Counted from the stretch's first letter, positions 19,201 through 32,357 are shown. The stretch is DNA of 64,000 nucleotides from Primula veris (GCA_963682055.1 OY821743.1:29002702-29066701), one strand, 5' to 3'. Program-made: numbers and translations. Notes: generated from the letters alone by a model not told the origin.

Positions 19201-22039
19201 ATTGTCCACTACGAAACTACGTGCAATTTTGACCGGCTTATAACTTGTATCAAAATTGTCGAAATGAATTTTTTTTAAATCTAATCATAAAATTTAACAT
19301 TTGAACTATATGATCAACTTTTAAAAAATTTCATTCCGACAATTTTGATACAAGTTCTTGGCCGGTCAAAATTGCACGTAGTTTCGTAGTGGACAATTAA
19401 ATAGGAACGGAGGGAGTAATAAAACTAGATTATGATGAGGAAGTTTTCAAGTGTTAGTCAGATTACCAGTGCTTGTATGTTATCAAGATTGTTTGTTACC
19501 TTTTATTAAATCGCATGGAACATTAAATCGATATCCTTATGTGAAAATCTAGACTAGTCGAGAATAATCTAGTTAGCTCATCTGTCCCAAGTCTCACTTG
19601 TGACCACATACGGACTTGAGTTGAACACATCATTGCTAATACGTTTAAGATGCATTTCAGCTTCTCTTTTGTATCCAACAAATTACCTTTTCTCTCTGTT
19701 TATTCATGGGCCTAAAAAGACTCCGACAGCTGTTTGTGTATTGATTAGTAATCTCACTGTCATCTTTTGAAGTTCTTCTTGTCATTTATTGTAAATCCTA
19801 TGTACGCGAGCCTCATGATGGACTGAATTCCTGTTAATTGACTGATACCAATCTACTTTTTCGGGAATCTTACTGAGATCAATTTTTGTAATTTCTTTTC
19901 GTTTTGGCTGCGTAGCGGAAAGCATTAGATGACAAAATCAGACTCAAGGAGGAACAGGAGGAATTTAAGGTATTTTAAACCACAAGTGTTTTGGCTAGGT
20001 TCCTTATATATTTTTTAACGTCCAATGTTATTAATCGTTTTCGTATTTCCCTTGTGTAGGCAGAGTTGAAGGCAATGCGTGAGGCTGCACATTGGAGACA
20101 CCTCCAAGGTTAGAGCTTTTCTGTGCAGACACTCTTTCTCAGACAAAAAAAAAAGAATTTGGTTGTAGTAATCCTTCGTAGTAGCTTGTTGTGCAATAAA
20201 ACTCTACTGCCTCGTATCTCTTGCATTTTGATTGTTTGTAATCTCCTCCTTGCTTATCGAATTTTCCATGTAAAGCTAAATATGGATGCCGGGAGCTGCC
20301 TTAACAATATTTAGGAATATTCTGTTTTGGTTTTGTCTGCCGTTTATTATAACCCAATGGTTCCTGAAGAAAAGGTTACTGGATAATAATAACAAAAAAA
20401 AAGTATAATTTTATAATTAGGCATTCCATCTCATCGCAATTCCCCTGTACAGAAACCAATCTCTACATAAGAGTTATCTCATAATTAGGCAATAAGAGAG
20501 ATAGGGAGTGATCAATTGGGGGTCGGTTATGGGTGGGGAGAGGGGTCAGTCTGAGATTTGGGTCTGAGGACGAGGAGTTGAGGACACCCATGTAGAAGCA
20601 AGTTTTTGTTTTTGATATATTACCATTTGATTGAAACTAACGGCCCAGGTCACCGAGGCTCTTTTTGCCTTAAAATTGTTTATGTATACCTTCATGGTGT
20701 GATTCTCTTGTCTTTGTAATAACAGCTATTTTTTTTATCCTGTTTTATTGCTAATCGTTATTGATCTTCTGCCTGCTCTTCATCTATTAAAGTTACAAAC
20801 TGAGAGGATATATTGCACTTTGTTCAGGTATAGCGATGGAGGGGGATGATGTTCTCCTGGCTGAAATGGATAAGAAAGTAGAGCCAAAAAGAGATGAATG
20901 GATGACCACACTGCCCCCAGAAAGAAAAGTAAGTCCCTTGTCTATCCTTGTTTGAAAAATAAAAATAAACCTGTTTCTGTACTTATTGGTCACAAGTTAA
21001 TCACAGAGACGTAATTAGAGATAGAACTTAGAAGGACTGACTTAAGCTAGATTCTGTAAGGGAAAAACAGTTGAACCTTTCTGTTGGCTTCTAAAAAATT
21101 GAAGTAATTTGCTTTGCTTGTTCTTTTTTTTTTCTTTGCGATTTAATTGATGCCCTTCCATTTAAGGAGTATATATATGTTCTCTAAATATGAACGTATC
21201 CTCATTTATGGAGAAGAATTGTACCCTATATAGTGTTCCAAAGTCTCTGCCTAGGCCTTGGTCTTCTGCTACGATTAATAGCAGTCGCTTTGATGGATAG
21301 AATTGGTTAACCTCGTCAAAATATTATTTCTTTTAAGAAAAATAATAATGAATGATTAGTTAAATATATAGGTTGATCTTGAATTAATAACTGCACTTTT
21401 CCATCACAGATCAAGTTAAAAGTAACATTTTAATTGTTTTTTAGCCTGGTGGTATGCCCACACACACGACGAATTTTAGCCGGAACGCAAAAGAAGGACG
21501 TGGTGATACAAGTGTTTGGACCGATAACCCTTCAGACAGAGTTCAGAAAGCTAAAATAAAGTAAGTATAATTCATTCATCGTGGTTTACGGTAGTATTTT
21601 GATTGATTAGTTGAGGTTTCAGTTTGCATTTAGAGTTATACTAGACCAATCATTTAATCTGATATGTGACTCACTAATCCTCTGCTACAGTTACTTAGAA
21701 GCATACAACGAGGCTTCGGCATTGATGTCAAAAGAAGTAAATAAAATGACTAATAATGACGCCGAGTTGGTTGACGAATACAATAAAGCAAAAAGATCGA
21801 AATCTTTGGTAGAGAAGCACCAAGAGAGCACTCGAAGTGGTAGTAGTTCGAAGAAGAAAGGAAAGAAGGAAGCGACAGCTAAGCATGAGTGGGAGGGGCA
21901 ACACCCATGGAAACCGTGGGACCGAGAGAAGGATTTGACTGCTGGACGAAAAAGTGTAAACTTGAACCCAAAAGAGGTGTCTCAGCAGGGTCTGACTTCC
22001 AGATTTTCATCGAGTTCCTACCAGAGGAATTTCCTTTAA
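13246..22039 (+). CDS. DnaJ (Hsp40) protein with GPALPP/DUF3752-type motifs, 11 exons, 574 aa
   Basis: Exons 13246-13608, 14392-14705, 15938-16015, 16238-16337, 18096-18184, 18785-18896, 19916-19969, 20060-20108, 20828-20928, 21445-21560 and 21691-22039 join in phase (1725 nt) with GT-AG borders. The N-terminus has a seven-serine run coded by (TCA)7, then a long Arg/Lys/Glu-rich, probably nuclear-targeting stretch. Two GPALPP-like motifs follow: GPAMP (229-233) and GPPPP (264-268). The J domain covers about 295-355 with HPD at 324-326, so Hsp70 stimulation is plausible. The C-terminus carries WMTTLPPERKPGG, SVWTDNPSDR and HEWEGQHPWKPWDREKDL, the DUF3752-type region of GPALPP1-like proteins. 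Plant proteins joining a J domain to this region are known, but their role is poorly defined. Intron 6 carries a Stowaway MITE. No lesion seen. Confidence 0.92.
17222..17247. repeat. (AG)n microsatellite in DnaJ intron 4
   Basis: An uninterrupted AG run of about 13 units inside the 1.76-kb fourth intron. Confidence 0.95.
19182..19416. mobile_element. Stowaway-type MITE, 235 bp, in DnaJ intron 6
   Basis: The ends are CTCCCTCCGTTCCTATTTAA and its exact reverse complement, and the element is flanked on both sides by TA (19180-19181, 19417-19418). This matches Stowaway/Tc1-mariner MITEs. The terminal complementarity extends over most of the length (ACTACGAAACTACGTGCAA on the left pairs on the right). 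It sits within the intron and leaves both splice sites intact. Confidence 0.93.
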
Positions 22040-23059
22040 GTAGACATACAGAAATCACATGATTTTGCATGTGTAAAATGAACTGGAAGTGAAAATTTAT
22101 ATTGATGTTCACTTGAAAGTCGATTTGCAAATTTTAAAATTATGTAATTTTTCAATATATGGTGTGCCTGGTGGTCTTTTGGCAATATTGAGTCAACTTG
22201 GTAAGCTTGGAATATATGTTACTGTAAATTATTAAGCGTATCTGTCATGCTCTTTGTCCAGCCTTGTGATAAGCTTAGTCATCGTCATTTTCTTTATTTC
22301 TCACTACTAATTAACTGGATCACCATTGTCTCTCTCTAAGAATAATAAACTGTAATTAAAATTATGATGTTATAAATAGGGATTGGCAAAACACCTGCTA
22401 AAAGTGCAGAATAATTCGGGTTGAGTTGGGTCGGGTTGGATATTTTTACGTGCAATCTTCACTGTTTATATGGAAATAATGTGTAAAATAAGCAATTTAT
22501 CCCTAAACTTAATTTCTTAAAAGGTTAACTACCCGTGGTCCAGTTTATGGCGTGGTCTTCACTCCTTTATTATATATTAAATAATAATATGATAAAATTG
22601 GTGGAAGGTCTATAAAATATTATATTTAAGTTTTAGTCATGAGTCGAAACTTATTAAAGTTTTAGTTCTGGATAAATACAAAACTCGTTTTTTTCATATG
22701 TTTTCTGAAAATACATATTATTGAGTTTTGGTCATAGATACAACGTCAAAATTTAACCTTTCATGTTCAAATAGGCTTCCACGTTTAAATTATATATTAT
22801 TGACTATTTTAAATACAAGTTTTAATGCTTCATATGTCTTTTATATTTTGGACTAAAACTTAAATAAGTTATGTTTTTATGGACCTACGTTTAATAAAAG
22901 ATGTAAAAGTGGACCAACCACAAATTGTACCTAACAATAAACTCTATATTGTAATATTTTGTATCTATTTATATCTACTACAGTAAAACCTCTCTATAAG
23001 AATACTCCATATAGGAATAACCTCCATATAGGAATAAAAAATCTCGATCTCAACTCGGA
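22040..23059. other. 3' flank of the DnaJ gene, then intergenic
   Basis: 22040-22320 is the 3' UTR and flank, which is also present in the downstream partial copy. The rest is AT-rich. CAGTAAAACCTCTCTATAAG near 22980 resembles a sequence common near plant transposon ends, but I cannot define an element. No gene is recognised. Confidence 0.5.
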
Positions 23060-24298
23060 CCAGTTCAAATATAAGACAGAATCCTTATTAAATAATCAAT
23101 TGATATAATTAAGAGAGTGTTAAGATTTTCTAATGCTTTTAATTATCAAAAGGACAAGAGCACCCATCGTTTTCATGAGTTGGTGTTCCATATATATATA
23201 TATAGTTTTGGTCGGCAAGAAACAGTTCTTTCCATTGCAAAAGAGGCTTCAGAAGAATGTTTATGTAGGCAGGGACAATAAGATTATAAATCGTTTTAGG
23301 GAAAAGCTAACTTGTCCCGGGCACACAATAATTAAGAGATACAATTACTTTCTATTTTTTAGTTAAACTACTATTATGAAAATAAACTAAAACCTAAATA
23401 TATTATATGATATATTGTTACATGTAGTGCATTAAGTGTACGTATGATCATTTCTATATTTGCATTAGATAGTTTGCTACAATCTTGATAATACCGATCC
23501 AAATTCTTCTTATATATTTATTTTTCAAACATTAAACTATGCAAAATCATCTACTCATCACCGAAATTCTTCATAAAGATATTATTTATGCACGATAATA
23601 ATGCGTACAAATTACCGAAATTATGCAAAATATGCAAAAATTACGTACTGAATTTATGCAAAACATGCAAAAATTCACTGAAATTATGCAAATATTTTTT
23701 GACCCATATCACCGAAATCAATCATTCATTTATTAGTATTTGCAAAGAATTTTTCATTACAAATTTATTAAGCCCTGCATTAATTTCAGAATTGATTGCT
23801 TTTGATTAGGCATGAATATTATTTAATTTTGGAAATCTGTAATTTTCCTTCCAAACATACACAATATATTTATGTATATAGGAATCTTTTAATATATTTG
23901 TTAGTCATTGTTACATTAACTGATTTTAACATGTCAATATTATTACCATATTAAATATATCTTAACATAGTACAACCGATCCTTTAAATAATCTAGAATT
24001 GTATAAAACGATGTTTTTGGTTTCTAGTTTCATGTTATTTGAATAGACGCATTGTTTGGCAAAAACAATATGAGTAGATGTTTTCATGCATGCAAACGAG
24101 AATCTTGTCATTTATTGACAAGTTATTTTTACTTTCTCGATGACTACTAAATTTAACATTCACACGTACGATTAACTTTAATTGTTATTTGTTTATTTTG
24201 TTTAATTTAAGGGCACTATTTGACCGTCAACCGTAATATTAACAAACTCGGTCCCTAGGTTACCAAATTGTTGTAGTGTTATGTGATTGTAAAACATT
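23060..24298. repeat. Dispersed repeat copy A (inverted partner at 44715-45905)
   Basis: Two parts, about 23060-23296 and 23984-24298, match the reverse complement of 44715-45905 in order. Shared landmarks are ATTAAGAGAGTGTTAAGA, TTTTGGTCGGCAAGAAACAG, GACGCATTGTTTGGCAAAAA and CCAAATTGTTGTAG. Between the two parts copy A holds about 690 bp absent from copy B. That piece begins GGGAAAAGCTAACTTGTCCC and may be a later insertion, though its other end is not clearly its inverse. The repeat family is not recognised; no intact reading frame is seen. Confidence 0.75.
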
Positions 24299-24304
24299 TG
24301 GATG

Positions 24305-24467
24305 CACTATAAAATAAGTTTGATTTAGTGAGAATTAAAAACTGTCACAAAACTGTCGCTAATTTAAAAAAGTCACAAATTTGTCGCAAATTGACTAAAC
24401 TGTCACAAAACGGTCATAAAAAAATACCGTCATAATCCCGTCACTATTTGGTTATTTTTTTGTAGTG
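24305..24467. mobile_element. CACTA-type MITE, 163 bp, with ATG target duplication
   Basis: The ends are CACTATAAAATAAG and ...TTTTTTTGTAGTG (the inverse reads CACTACAAAAAAA). Direct repeats ATG at 24302-24304 and 24468-24470 fit the 3-bp duplication of CACTA elements. The inside carries repeated CTGTCACAAA / CCGTCA motifs. The sequence is related to the element at 48002-48183. There is no coding capacity. Confidence 0.88.
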
Positions 24468-24470
24468 ATG

Positions 24471-26935
24471 CTTCAGATTGCATGGAACAGAAAAAATAAA
24501 ATAAAATAAAAATTGCCTGGAACAAAATAATACTAATAATAAAACGTGGACAATCAATACCCGGTCATTTTGTAATTAATGGTTAAAATTAATGCATGAT
24601 TTTTAAAAACTCTTTTAAAATCTTACCCGTTTTTCTATTTTTACTATAAAGCTTCACGAAATTATTAATACTCCCAAAAATATAAAATTGATAGCTCTAA
24701 AAAATGGTTGAGTTTAAGAATTTTTCATTAATGACCACTTAATTCTTTCTACAACATTGGAGTAAAATAAAAAAAATATTTATATTATTCGTTATTACAA
24801 TAAAAAAATGTTTGTAAATCAACTGAACACGTACGAAAATAATAATTAAATAGTTTGCTTCAAAAAATGCAGGCATACACGCTTTTTTGTGCCTTTTTAA
24901 TATAAAAAAAAAAAAACAATGTCTTGTGTATATATGATCTTGTGAAAGATTTTTTTATTTTTCTTACGGTGGAAAAAATATTCTTCGATAAAGTTGAAAA
25001 AGGCGCAAAAAAAAAAAGTACCTCTTATGTGTAAAAAGTCGTCGGACCGGCACCGGAGGTATACATATACATATATATATATATATTTATCATGTGTCAG
25101 TTGCAAAAATTTCGCCCATACATAATTACAGTAAGTCTCCTAATCTGTATTTTGGATCTTCCTTTTTAAGGTTTTATGACTATAATAGTTACTTTTGAAA
25201 CACACAAAATAGTAATATACATGTACAAATATGTTTTATTTTGGTTTTGTTGAACTATATTGCAATTGTAGTGGTTAATTGTTCTAGTTTATTAATTTTA
25301 CTAGTTGTGATTGTTTGCTGATGTTGATGTATAGATATAATCAAATCTTGTTTTGTATGTGTTTATTCGATTTGGTTTTGCCTAATTTTCATTTAACTTG
25401 AATGTTCAGACTTTTAACTTCACCAGTTGTTATTCTTTTTGATGTACATTAGGGCTTGTTTGGAAGCTTACTTTTCTTTACTTTTAGTTTAGAGTGAAGA
25501 TTCTGTTTGGCCAACACCATAAAAGTAGACTTTTGAGAAGTATAGCTTTAGTTACTTCCGACCGAAAGTAAAAAATTACAAATGTTCACTTGTAGCTATT
25601 GAATGGTTGGGCGTTATTTGTTTACTTATATATGTTTGTATGATTGCTTTTCTTGTCTATTAAACACTAGTCTTCAATGAGTTTACGCCAAACGAACCCA
25701 ATTTTTTTGTTAAAGCTATGCAAGTCCAGCTTATTCTTCTTCTTGAAATTTAGACTATATATGCTTTAATCAGTTTAAACTCAAACTCGAGCTTTTCTAG
25801 TACTTCGGCCTAGAATAGCTATAATAAGCTTTAAACTAGTAGTTTATGTGTTCTGTTTTTTATTCAATCAGTTTTAGTTTCACTGATAAATAAACTATGA
25901 AATCTTTAGGATAATTGTAAAGTTTTAGACTCTTATTAGGAGATTTTGTTTGAGGTCCGTCGGAAAAAATGGCGGAATTGGACAGACGTTTTAAGAATGG
26001 AACATTACTACATTTATGGCAACGATGAAGAACGTCTATTAACTGTACGTCTGTACCGGATGGTGAAGATCCTAATCAATGGAATGTGTTTGTTCTATAC
26101 CAAAATACTAATATTGCAAAGGTAGATACGGTTTCTCTATATCCAAATGGTTATTTTCGGAAATTTAGTTGCTTCTACTTTGGTCTGGGGATTTTTAAAA
26201 TCAAATAGATAACCAAGATGAAAACGTATATGACTTTAATAATTCTTTCAAATATAAAGTTGATTAATTCAAGTGAACTCTGATGATGGAAATCAGTAAA
26301 AGTATGGTTTGACGGTAGTTTTAATATTACACTGAAGTTTTAATTGGTTTAAAGTTGTATGCTTGTATGGGTCAATTTTTAATTTATTTTATAAGACTGT
26401 TAAAATTCTGTATCTAAGTCTCTGTTTTTGTTTAGTGGTGAAAATTTTGAAGATAACTTATTTTTAAACAGTTTATTTTGAACAACAATAGCAATGCAGC
26501 AAAACAAATCTAGTGGATAGTCACGGTGATATCCGCAAATTAGGACAAGATTCTAATAAGAATTTATTGTTCCTGATATCGAAATAAGTAAAAGAAATTA
26601 TTTGATATATATTCTACCAAACACCAATATTATCGAATTACTTTTCTCTTATATTTCCTAATCGGTATTTAAAATTTGTTGTGTTTATTTTCTTGTTCGT
26701 AGGTCAAGAAGAAATAGGCGGGCCTTTGTCTTTCCGGAACGAGTTATATGGACTTCGTTAAGTGAAATGTTTTTTTGGTTCCAAGGATAGATGTATACAA
26801 ACACTTGTACAAATTGCAATCTTAGATGAATTGTTATTATATTTGGCATAATTACTAGTTCGGATTAGACGATGTTTGGTACTTTATGATGAATTCTATG
26901 AATCAAAAGTTTATATATATATATATATATACATA
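24471..26935. other. Gene-poor AT-rich region
   Basis: No supported gene. GGGCTTGTTTGGAAGC near 25453 is a sequence often found at the ends of small fold-back elements, but the partner end is not defined. A stretch near 25970-26170 has weak coding character without an open frame. Confidence 0.4.
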
Positions 26936-27359
26936 TCTATACTATTAATATATGTGTAGAGGGTCTTATGAAGTCTTGAAACACTTTTCTTTCAAAAAAA
27001 CCCCCAATAAATAGAAAAATTATAAAACAAGAAAAAAGAAGTTACACCAGCGAGTAAAAAAAAAAAAACTGCCGTTCCATTAAATAGAACTGTCCCAATA
27101 AAACTGCCGTTCCATTAAATAGAACTGCCCCAAGAAAAAAGAAATTACACCAGCAAAAAAACTCTTTCTACAAAAAAACCAGAAAAGTATTGAAAATACA
27201 GGTAAATATCATTTCTCTTCATTTATTCTACTTTTTACTTCAATCTTTATCCCATTTATTATTGAAATTAAAATATAGAATCCAGCGTATTTTGTTATTA
27301 CACGTATGTATGCATATATTTTTTTGAATTCATACCCATCGGGTGGGCAGGTCCGCTAG
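26936..27359 (+). mobile_element. Short non-autonomous Helitron
   Basis: The element starts TCTATACTATTAATA after a host A and ends CCGCTAG before a host T. A short hairpin, ACCC-ATC-GGGT (27334-27344), lies about 12 bases before the terminal CTAG. This is the classic Helitron structure: 5' TC, 3' hairpin, CTRR, insertion between A and T, and no target duplication. Inside, a block containing CCGTTCCATTAAATAGAACT is present twice (about 27072 and 27106). There is no Rep/helicase coding sequence. Confidence 0.78.
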
Positions 27360-29107
27360 TATATATATATATATATATATATATTTTATTTTTTTTTCAT
27401 TACCAGATTGAGATGTTGAGTCTTTAATAATATTTATGTATATTTACGTTAATATGGCGTTTAGAGTATGTCAACAAAACATTGACAACAATATCATCGC
27501 ATTCAAGTTGAATTATACTTAGATTTGTAGAATTAATGGCGTTATTAAACTATTAAACGCTTTTTTTATTTCTTAAATTACAATATTAGCGGCAGTAAGG
27601 CTACCTCTACAGTAAAAACTAACATTTTTTACGGCGATTTACAATCGTCTTATAAGCTCATTGAAAAAAATACCTTTTTCTTCTTTAGAGGCGGTTGTGA
27701 ATAGTCTCAAAACTATAACAACCCTTACGGAAATGGCGGTCCCCAAATCCACTCAAAAAGTTTTAAAGGCGGTTTTATAACTAGTGATGCGGTTTTATAA
27801 TTTAGTTCATACCTTATATATTTCCACCAATCATTATTCATTCTCTCATCTTTCTTTGGAATAATTGGTTTGGACCTTCATTCACTATTTTGGATTCCGA
27901 ATATGCTATCGAATATAAATACAAATATAATTTTTTTTATACTGATTGTGCTCATACATTCACTGACTATGCATGTGAGTACTAAACAAATATGGTAATT
28001 CAGCTATAACACAATCAAACATGATTTTCTGAAATTTTCATATAGATTCTTTTTTCTCCACAATTATAAATTTTGTACCATTTTCTCCTCCACATCTACC
28101 CTGGTAAAAGGCTCTCATGTGCCGGATTTCAAACTCGACATCTTCTTCTTCAAGAATCTTTCTCCTGCTCCACCTCAATGACATTCATGTTGTTCTTATG
28201 ACAACTGACTTTATGTCGAGATGTTTTAGTTTGATTTTTTTTCGCCATAATACGGTAGTTTCTACAATAAATCATCTCAACAATTAAACCAATCACAAAA
28301 TATTATTAACATATGAGATACAAGATTTGTGAGTATATACATGCATCCACACAATGTGTATGTATATGGCAATTAGCCACATAACGAATAGAAGGTATCT
28401 GCTTTTAATAAGTAAATTGTCATATCCAGACATTTGTAAATCAGAACAAAGGAGATACAAGTTTTGTATATTGTGTTTTTGGGTTCTCTTACTTGAACAA
28501 TACCAAAATACAGTAGTAAATTAAAGAATTAAGATTTTGTAGTTTCTGATTTCGATTTTAGTCGATTTTTAGTTTGACTAAGAACATATTTATTATATCT
28601 TAGGATAAGAAGCAACATTAATATCTCATTATACAAAAAATATAAACAAATAATTATTTTAAATATATTTAGGTAGCTACAATCAACAAAAATAACATAG
28701 CCAAAATTTTGTCATCAAACAAGCCTTAAGTTAACAATATGCATTGAGACGACTATTCTCCATGCATTTACGAGTAACACTCGTTTTAACTCTAATGATG
28801 CAAGTTTAGTCTTTATAGTTTATTATGTCTTAGTTTGTTTTTTGAGTTAATACCCGATAGAAAACTTTTACGTAGGTTTTGAATAACTCGATAGATTAGA
28901 AGTTCACAAAATACTCATACCAATTGGATGGTTCACCAATTGTTTCGGAAAATTAAACTTAAAATTACTATTTAACGCCTCAATATGTTGTGCACCATTT
29001 TTCATTAATTAATTTATTTGTCTCATGTTGTTGTGAAGGTAAAATTACTAGAAGTTCTAGAAGCTGACAAAATACGATAATTAGGAGATAAAGAGTCCAT
29101 ATAAGTG
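27360..29107. other. Gene-poor AT-rich region
   Basis: A TA-rich run follows the Helitron. Around 27590-27800, GGCGGTT and its complement recur, as in the subterminal parts of CACTA or Harbinger elements, but I cannot set ends. No gene is recognised. Confidence 0.4.
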
Positions 29108-29169
29108 CTCGGATGTGATGCACATGATCGTGTTTGTACTCGGATGTGATGCACATGACCGTGTTTGTA
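29108..29169. repeat. 31-bp tandem duplication
   Basis: Two adjacent copies of a 31-base unit beginning CTCGGATGTGATGCACATGA and ending GTGTTTGTA differ at one base (ATCG versus ACCG), which points to a recent duplication. No function is evident. Confidence 0.95.
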
Positions 29170-29529
29170 TTTTCGGTGTTGGTGAAGAAAAGTTAGGCGT
29201 GCTTTTGTGTTTTTGGGATGAGTCATGTGAACGTTATTACTATCAATGTTATTATGACCTTAAAAATAGATGTATATACGTATCATTATACTTTTGATAT
29301 TTTGATGAATGAATGTGTTTGTCATTGATGTAGTTCGTTTCATTAAAATGTGGATTGTTATTGCTGAAATCTTGTATATATAATTTTGGTAACTTACCCT
29401 TACCAATTTGGGAATTTTTTTTTTTTAGCATGAACTAAAGATTCAAACGAAAACATGTTAAAACAAGTACTGAAATAGAAAATGTATAGGTCAAAAGATG
29501 TAATACAAATGTGCATAAATATCCAATTG

Positions 29530-30452
29530 TTCAATCTCTTCCTTCTATTCATTTAAAGTTGCTGCATTTAGATCTGATGTAGCTTCTTGCCCTATAAATT
29601 CTTTCCAAAAATTGTCACTAGACCTAACTGATTCTTCATATTCATGATCTTTGCAATTCAGTCCTAGTCTTCGAGACCCTTTTTTTTTTCGCACCATACA
29701 TACTCGTTACGTTTTGGGGTGTGTATCCAAACTAAGGTCAGGTTTTCTTTTTTTGGAATATGTCTGCTTGCTCAAGAATTCATATATTCCAAATTAAAGC
29801 ACCAAACAACAAATTTTCACCATATTCATACTAATTCCGCAAAGTTCATCCAAATGCAAATCAATTAAGTGTGTATTGCGAATTCTAGAATCGATGGGAT
29901 ATCTATTGTACGCCTCGGTGAGTTTTATCATCTCATTGGTCGATGGCATATCAATATGATCCCAATCTATGGGATTAGGGGAAGCAACATAATCCATCAA
30001 AAGATCATCAATTGCCGGTTGATGAGCTCGTTGTAATTTTTGTCCAAAATTTTCACACTACTCATCATTCGAAGCGATACCAGTTTTCTCTATCTATCTT
30101 TTTTTTTTTTTTTGTATAATGCAATTTTCTAACATCTCATGTCCAACAACTGGTTTAAACAAGTTTGCCAAATCTTGCTCAATTTCACCTCCATTTTCAC
30201 TCCATGCATACATATGGTATTGGTTAAACACACATGATATTCATTAGGAACTTCATGATATTCATTAGAAACTTCATGATATTCATTAGGAACTTCATCG
30301 TTAGAAACTTCATTATCCACGTGTTCACCAATAATCAAAGGGCTAGAAATCTGATGCGGGACAGGACGAGTCATATATATATTTGTCAATGAATTCGGTG
30401 GATGGATAATAATAGAACCATAAAGTTGACTATAACCAATCCAATATGTCAC
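29530..30452 (-). other. Coding-like remnant of unknown origin, broken
   Basis: Minus-strand frames at 30452-30129, 30000-29794 and about 29690-29540 have protein-like composition, for example ASPNPIDWDHIDMPSTNEM and RLGLNCKDHEYEESVRSSD. Stops and frame changes separate them. No family is recognised, and the fragment could come from a transposon or a captured host gene. The outermost piece contains a 7-residue tandem repeat (see 30233-30295). Confidence 0.3.
30233..30295. repeat. Three 21-bp tandem repeats
   Basis: The unit CATGATATTCATTAGGAACT plus T occurs three times; the middle copy has one substitution. In the minus frame it would encode a repeated heptad such as EVPNEYH, so the expansion kept the frame. 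Confidence 0.92.
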
Positions 30453-32357
30453 TAAAGGCTATCCAGTAGTCGCAGTCGCAGAATCAAAATCTAAGTGGAA
30501 CTTTGTCCAGTAGTCGTAGTCGCATGAATCAAAATAAGAGTGGAACTCTACAAAATTAATTAGAACTTAATGAACACACTTAAACAGGAATACATGCTCA
30601 AAAACTTTCCGATGTCACTCGGAACACTGTTCTCATAGCGGTAGGGAAAAAAAAGACAGAAGTCGATTAAATTGAGAAAACTAATGACGAAGAATGATTA
30701 GTATATAGATAATACAAATAAGTAAATAGATAGATTACATACATCGTATATTATAATACAAAATATAAAAAACAATTATAATTAACATATAAAGAGGTGA
30801 TGGAACTAAAGGGAACCTAAGTTGAACATCATTGTTAACCAGTGGCAAGAAAAAGAGAGGATACATTAGAACAATAACCACATTATTAAAAACATACTTC
30901 AACTAGTATCAAAAGATGACCATTTCTTTTATAGTCTTAAAAAGTCATTTAATAACATCAATTGAGCATATGCCATCTAATTTTGTAATAAATATAAATA
31001 GGCCGTGCCTTTTTACATTCAATAATATCTCAATCCAGTATGAGTTTCGCAAATCCAAACTCAAGTTCGTACTTGACAAGTACGAGATTTGACCTTTCAC
31101 CATTTATGTTATTTTCTTTAAGCTCGTATGTCACTGAAATTTAATTACAAATTAAAGTAATTTTCCATTTGTAGCACGGACTCGGATTCATATATCCGAT
31201 ACGACACTGACACGACAAAACGATAATTTTTTTTTTTTTAATTTAAGACACAACCCGGTTTGTATACATAATTAAATAATGTGAATATTGAATGTTTAAT
31301 TACTTTTTGTCCACGGTGTTTATAAAATGTACAAGGCGTATCCGCGTAAGAGAAAAGAGAAAAAAATATTTAGAGCGAACATTTTCCGACATCATGTATT
31401 AGTATCAAAGAAGACTGTTTTACAGACTTAAAAAAGTTAAGTGGAAAATAAGTAAACTCTAATCAAAGGACTGAAATTAAATATAAGTACTAATTTATTT
31501 CTATTAAACATGAAGAATATAAATAATGAACAACATATCTAACACTATAAAAACGAATTAAAAATTAGTTATATATATGAGAATTTGGTCAATAGGGGTT
31601 ATCAATTCCATAATCAATAAGTTATCCATGCAGCAATTCGGACATGTCACTAAGTGAGTTTATTTGGAGGAGATGAAAAAAAAAAATAAGATCAGCTGCA
31701 ATCTTAGTATCTCGGGAGGCGCGAGCTCATTCGATTTGTTATTTATGTGAGAATGGTTATTTATTTATGACAATAAAACACGTTTATACATTTTTTTTAA
31801 TACGTTGGAATGTTTTAGTTTTGTCTTCTTTTAAACTTTGATTTTACATAGGGGTAACTTAATAGACTATCAACATGCGGTTTAACTTATAAATCATGTC
31901 AGTTCTACAAGATTCCAAGAAAAAACTAATATAGATGTCAAAATATCGTCTTCACTTCTAGATGCCACCTATCGACTTTGAGGCATCCTATCAATTTATT
32001 AAATCTTAGACATATACCACACTTCCATAATGGGCGTACTGTTTTTTGTGTTTTACACACTTATATTGTCATTTGAGTAACTAAAGTTGATCAAATAATC
32101 AATTACTACTGCAGATGCTGCCTTGACACAGGAGATGGAAAATTGTATGATTTTGTTTATTTTACACATTTTAAAATAGTAAAAAACTATGAATCGTTCA
32201 TATTTCCCTCATAGCAATATTTTTGCACATTATTATACTCATACTTTAATTTATCCAATGTTATTCTAACTCATTTCCACGACAAATGTATCATCGCGAA
32301 TGCGCGATCAAATGCGTCGTTACATTTTTATGTTATGAACACTTGCTTCTCTCTTCT
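30453..32357. other. Gene-poor AT-rich region
   Basis: No supported gene or delimited element. A duplicated TCCAGTAGTCG block near 30462 and 30509 indicates small-scale rearrangement. Confidence 0.4.

Noticed and set aside
22980..23060. Terminal sequence of an unknown element (CAGTAAAACCTCTCTATAAG)
   Set aside because: Looks like sequence seen near plant transposon ends, but no partner end or target duplication could be found.
24250..24304. Extending the CACTA MITE leftward to the TTGTAGTG at 24273
   Set aside because: That sequence belongs to dispersed repeat copy A (also present in copy B at 44735); the ATG duplication fixes the MITE start at 24305.
30233..30295. CRISPR-like short repeats
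   Set aside because: Units are head to tail without spacers and the DNA is plant nuclear; simple tandem repeat.
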